Of a stretch of DNA of 64,000 bases, positions 61,251-64,000 are shown one piece after another. The stretch is taken from the NCBI GenBank assembly GCA_910591455.2, contig OU342807.1:19241623-19305622 (forward strand), given 5' to 3'. A program made the translations under genes and the position numbers. The stretch comes from Pholis gunnellus (lineage: Eukaryota; Chordata; Actinopteri; Perciformes; Pholidae). The notes below the pieces were generated by a model. The model was not told where the DNA came from and did not search any database. It saw only the letters and a list, made by a program, of their open reading frames with translations. Position 1 is the first letter of the stretch. The number at the start of each line of letters is the position of its first letter.

Positions 61251-62388
61251 CTTGAAGAATAGAAAATAAAAGGTCTGACATTATTATTGTTCTCATGAAA
61301 CAGTTGGAAAAAAAATTTAAAAATGTTTTCTTAAAAAGACTCAACAGCAGGTAAAATGATTTTCCACAATATACAAATTACAGAGTTTCACTATGATTAA
61401 AACTAAACGAAAACGTTAATTTGAACCCTGTGGGAACGGTTCTAATAGGTATACAATATTTTGGGTAAAAGCAGGCTGAGACAGGTGAAAAACTCGCCCA
61501 TGCGCCCATCCCAAAATCATACGAGAAAAGACAAAATAGATGTCTATAATGAAGCTCTCGCATAAATTCAGTCAGGAAGACTATACTCTTGCATGCCTAA
61601 GCCCGTAGTTTATTTCTCATACATCTGCCAATCACTCACGCATGCACACTCATTATTTGCTTGCTGTTATTGTTTGGGGCTGTTGATCATGATATCAGCT
61701 GTCTAGATCAGCTGGTCTCTTCTATCCAATAGCACAATGATACAATGGCATTGTTAGCCATCTTGTTGCTGTCTCTCTTAAAAAGGATTGTCTCTCTACA
61801 TTCAGTACAGTGCTGTTACGCAATATTTGGAAACTTTGACTATTAAAGGGCCACACGTAGCACCCTCATGAAATGCAACCTTCCTCTCAAATACAGCAGG
61901 CCTACATGTATCTAGGTAGAGACTACAAACACAATTGTAATAAGTGTGAGGAAAAGCTGACAGGGGCATATCTTTTCAAACAGAGATGACGATGTTCATA
62001 TCACTTGAAAAATGTTGCCATTGAGTGAGGACATTTTACAAGCCTTCCATAGTGCTTATCTGATATAGAACAGGTGGTGCTTATATTTTCCCTGAACAGA
62101 CCTGAATCATACAGAAGACTGTACATGTCGTCACATCCCACATTTGATGGTTGACGGTTGTTTATTCTGTGTAGTTTGCATTTTTGTAACTGCAGTTCTT
62201 TTTGTTCTGACCGGAGCATTTTTGTAAAAAAGGATCTATATGTTACAAGTTCCTTCCTGCAGAGTTGGGCGATGATTCTCTGAGTTCGTCACTACAAGCG
62301 ACCAATAATAATAGTGATGATTTTAAGTAGTCAACGGAAGATACCAAAAAGATGTGCTAATTATAGCTTCTCTAATGGTAGGACTCAT

Positions 62389-63566
62389 TGTTTGAATGCT
62401 GTTAAGCATTCCAACTATTGTTATCCAAATCTTTATTCCTCTTTTTATTATATTTCTTCCGTCCTACCTCTTCTTCTTCTTCATTTTTTAAGCTACAGAA
62501 ACTGTTCAAATATCAAAATGTTCAGCTCTTTCAGCTCATGTATGCTATAACTTTTTATATTTCTAATATTTAAACTTTTTGAATTATTAAGCTTTTTCGA
62601 ATTTTTATTTTTTGAATGGGATGTCTATGGAGAATATTTTCAAATCCTCTTAAACTTCTTCAACTTTCAAATCCTTCAACTTCCTCATACTTTCAGCTAC
62701 AGACACCATTTCAACTTTAAAATGTTGAAAAAACCCTGATCTATTGCCACATAATTCAGCTTTTTGATATCTTTATAACTTTTTGAACTGTCCCATTTTA
62801 ACTTTTATGATTTTTTCAGTCCTTTTCTGCCTTTATAATGGGTGTGTATTGCGCAGCAGAACAGGCTGCTGGCACACAGGTGTTCGTGATTAAGGTACTC
62901 AGCAATGTTGATAAACAAACAGGCTCACAGACACGCACGCACACACACTTCTCTCTCTCTGTGTCTCTCTCATTCAGTCATTCAGGTCTTGGATACTTTT
63001 AGAGGACCCCCCCACACACACACACACTTATTCTAATGCTACTAATACTTCTACTACTTATAATACTTCTACTACAACTACAACTTCTACTACTACTACT
63101 ACTACAACAAATATCACTACTGCTGACATTTTTTAAGCCACAGAAACCATTCAAATATTAAAATGTTCAGCTCTTTCAAGAGAGGAGTGATATGACTTTT
63201 CAAATTTGTAATCTTTAAACTTTGAATTATTAAGCTTTTTGCAATCTTTTTTGAATGGGATCTCTATGGAGAAAATCTTAAAATCCTCTTAAACCTCTTC
63301 AACTTTTTCAACTTCCTTCAACTTCCTCATACTTTCAGCTACTGACATTTTTTAAGCCACAGAAACCATTCAAATATTAAAATGTTCAGCTCTTTCAGGA
63401 GAGGGGTGATATGACTTTTCATATTTGTAATCTTTAAACTTTTTGAATTATTAAGCTTTTTGCAATTTTTTTTTTATTGGATTTCTATTTTCAGCAATGT
63501 TTCAGCAGTTCATTTCAGCTTTCAGCATTCCAACGCATTTTCAGCAGGAAATGCATTTTATAGTTT
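62389..63566. mobile_element. Second copy of the AT-rich ~1.18-kb insertion
   Basis: Nearly identical to 49,379-50,562 at the same site in the array unit, so both descend from one insertion event followed by duplication. The left hairpin is shorter here: the ten bases that complete the perfect palindrome at 49.4 kb are absent. Confidence 0.7.
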
Positions 63567-64000
63567 GCTTACGTTAGGCAACACTTGGTACCCTTTCACA
63601 TCCTCTGGCAAGAGGGTGTCGCCCATCTTCACTGCCTTGTTCACTTGCATTCCCACTAATCTCCACATCTCCTCGCCCGCGATGCCCATTGGCTCGACCA
63701 CTTCCACCTTCATCATCACCAGAGTCAGGGCAGTGTTTATGGGGATCAGCTGGTTGGCCACCACGGACGCACCCTCCTTGAAGAATAGAAAATAAAAGGT
63801 CTGACATTATTATTGTTGTCATAGAACAGTAGAAAAAAAATTTTAAAAAATGTTTTCTCAAAGGTACTCTGTCTTTCTAAACTGTAAACATTTTATTTTA
63901 CTGTGACTCACATTTTTGAATTTTTTTTTTTTTGTAGAGCAAGAATATCTCACCTGATCATCGCACAGCTGGATGCCGGTTGAAGTAATTTTGTCCACTG
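63558..64000 (-). CDS. Unnamed secreted-type protein, type B, cut by the window end
   Basis: Exon 2 is 63,776-63,573 (204 nt) and gives the same protein as the 50.6-kb copy, with the same read-through stop at 63,558. The 3' end of exon 1 (donor at 63,954) is present and reads up to the VDKITSTGIQLCDDQ segment; its leader, start codon and promoter lie beyond base 64,000. Whether the leader is intact cannot be judged. Confidence 0.45.

Larger units (their letters stand above)
58918..62360. repeat. Distal duplicate of 42,431-45,880
   Basis: Runs parallel to the left end of the array with an offset of about 16.48-16.49 kb and only scattered substitutions and short indels. It starts in both places at 'ccccagctgtgatatattga'. 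It contains a degenerate exon 2 (59,098-59,206) and a type A copy lacking exon 1. Confidence 0.85.
42431..64000 (-). repeat. Tandem array of an unnamed secreted-protein-like gene family
   Basis: Blocks recur in a common order: a third-exon candidate, exon 2, exon 1 with promoter, then non-coding blocks containing 'ttgtttggggctgttgatca' and 'agcaggcctacatgta'. Exon 2 occurs nine times (about 42.61, 44.56, 45.92, 47.58, 50.57, 55.71, 59.10, 61.05 and 63.57 kb). The non-coding block with 'agcaggcctacatgta' recurs six times. The unit is not a transposon that I recognise: no terminal repeats or transposition genes are seen. The array continues past the right end of the window. Confidence 0.85.

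Overview
The window is eukaryotic and almost certainly from a teleost fish, probably a percomorph. It has short spliced exons with GT-AG introns, abundant (CA)n/(GT)n microsatellites, L2/Maui-type LINE tails, fish-type Ty3/Gypsy debris and vertebrate orthologues. There are no prokaryotic features.

Layout. 1-9.9 kb: no gene recognised; microsatellites, a MITE-like repeat and two truncated LINE 3' tails. 10.11-13.92 kb (+): a complete 12-exon importin-alpha gene, best matched to kpna7 (oocyte-type importin alpha-8), predicted 520 aa. 15.93-19.48 kb (-): a complete 5-exon xpa gene, the nucleotide-excision-repair damage verification scaffold, 273 aa, convergent with kpna7. 23.47-35.37 kb (-): nine coding exons of a K+-dependent Na+/Ca2+ exchanger, best matched to slc24a2/NCKX2, 625 aa, with a probable non-coding first exon ending at 37,610. 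Exon lengths and phases were checked by hand; each of the three genes closes to a whole number of codons.

42.4-64.0 kb is a tandem array, transcribed on the minus strand, of a short gene family I cannot name. Nine copies of its main coding exon are visible (two degenerate). Four copies carry a first exon with an amphipathic/hydrophobic leader; promoter-like CCAAT and TATA boxes are visible upstream of three of these, the fourth being cut by the window end. Exon 2 is about 204-205 nt and comes in two types: A, ending in phase 1, and B, ending in phase 0. The copy at 50.6-51.1 kb (type B) and the copy at 55.1-56.2 kb (type A) look intact. The copy at 46 kb is frameshifted, three A copies have lost exon 1 and promoter through small-homology deletions, and the copy at the right edge is cut by the window end. 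The array has been reshaped by duplication (42.43-45.9 kb closely resembles 58.92-62.36 kb; 49.3-51.0 kb closely resembles 62.3-64.0 kb), a 542-bp solo LTR, a ~1.18-kb AT-rich insertion and a Gypsy gag/LTR remnant.

The three named genes have unrelated roles (nuclear import, DNA repair, ion exchange). The most unusual signals are the unnamed array and long CA repeats starting within 2-7 nt of three 5' splice sites in xpa and slc24a2. No searches were run; family names rest on recognised motifs and remembered family features.
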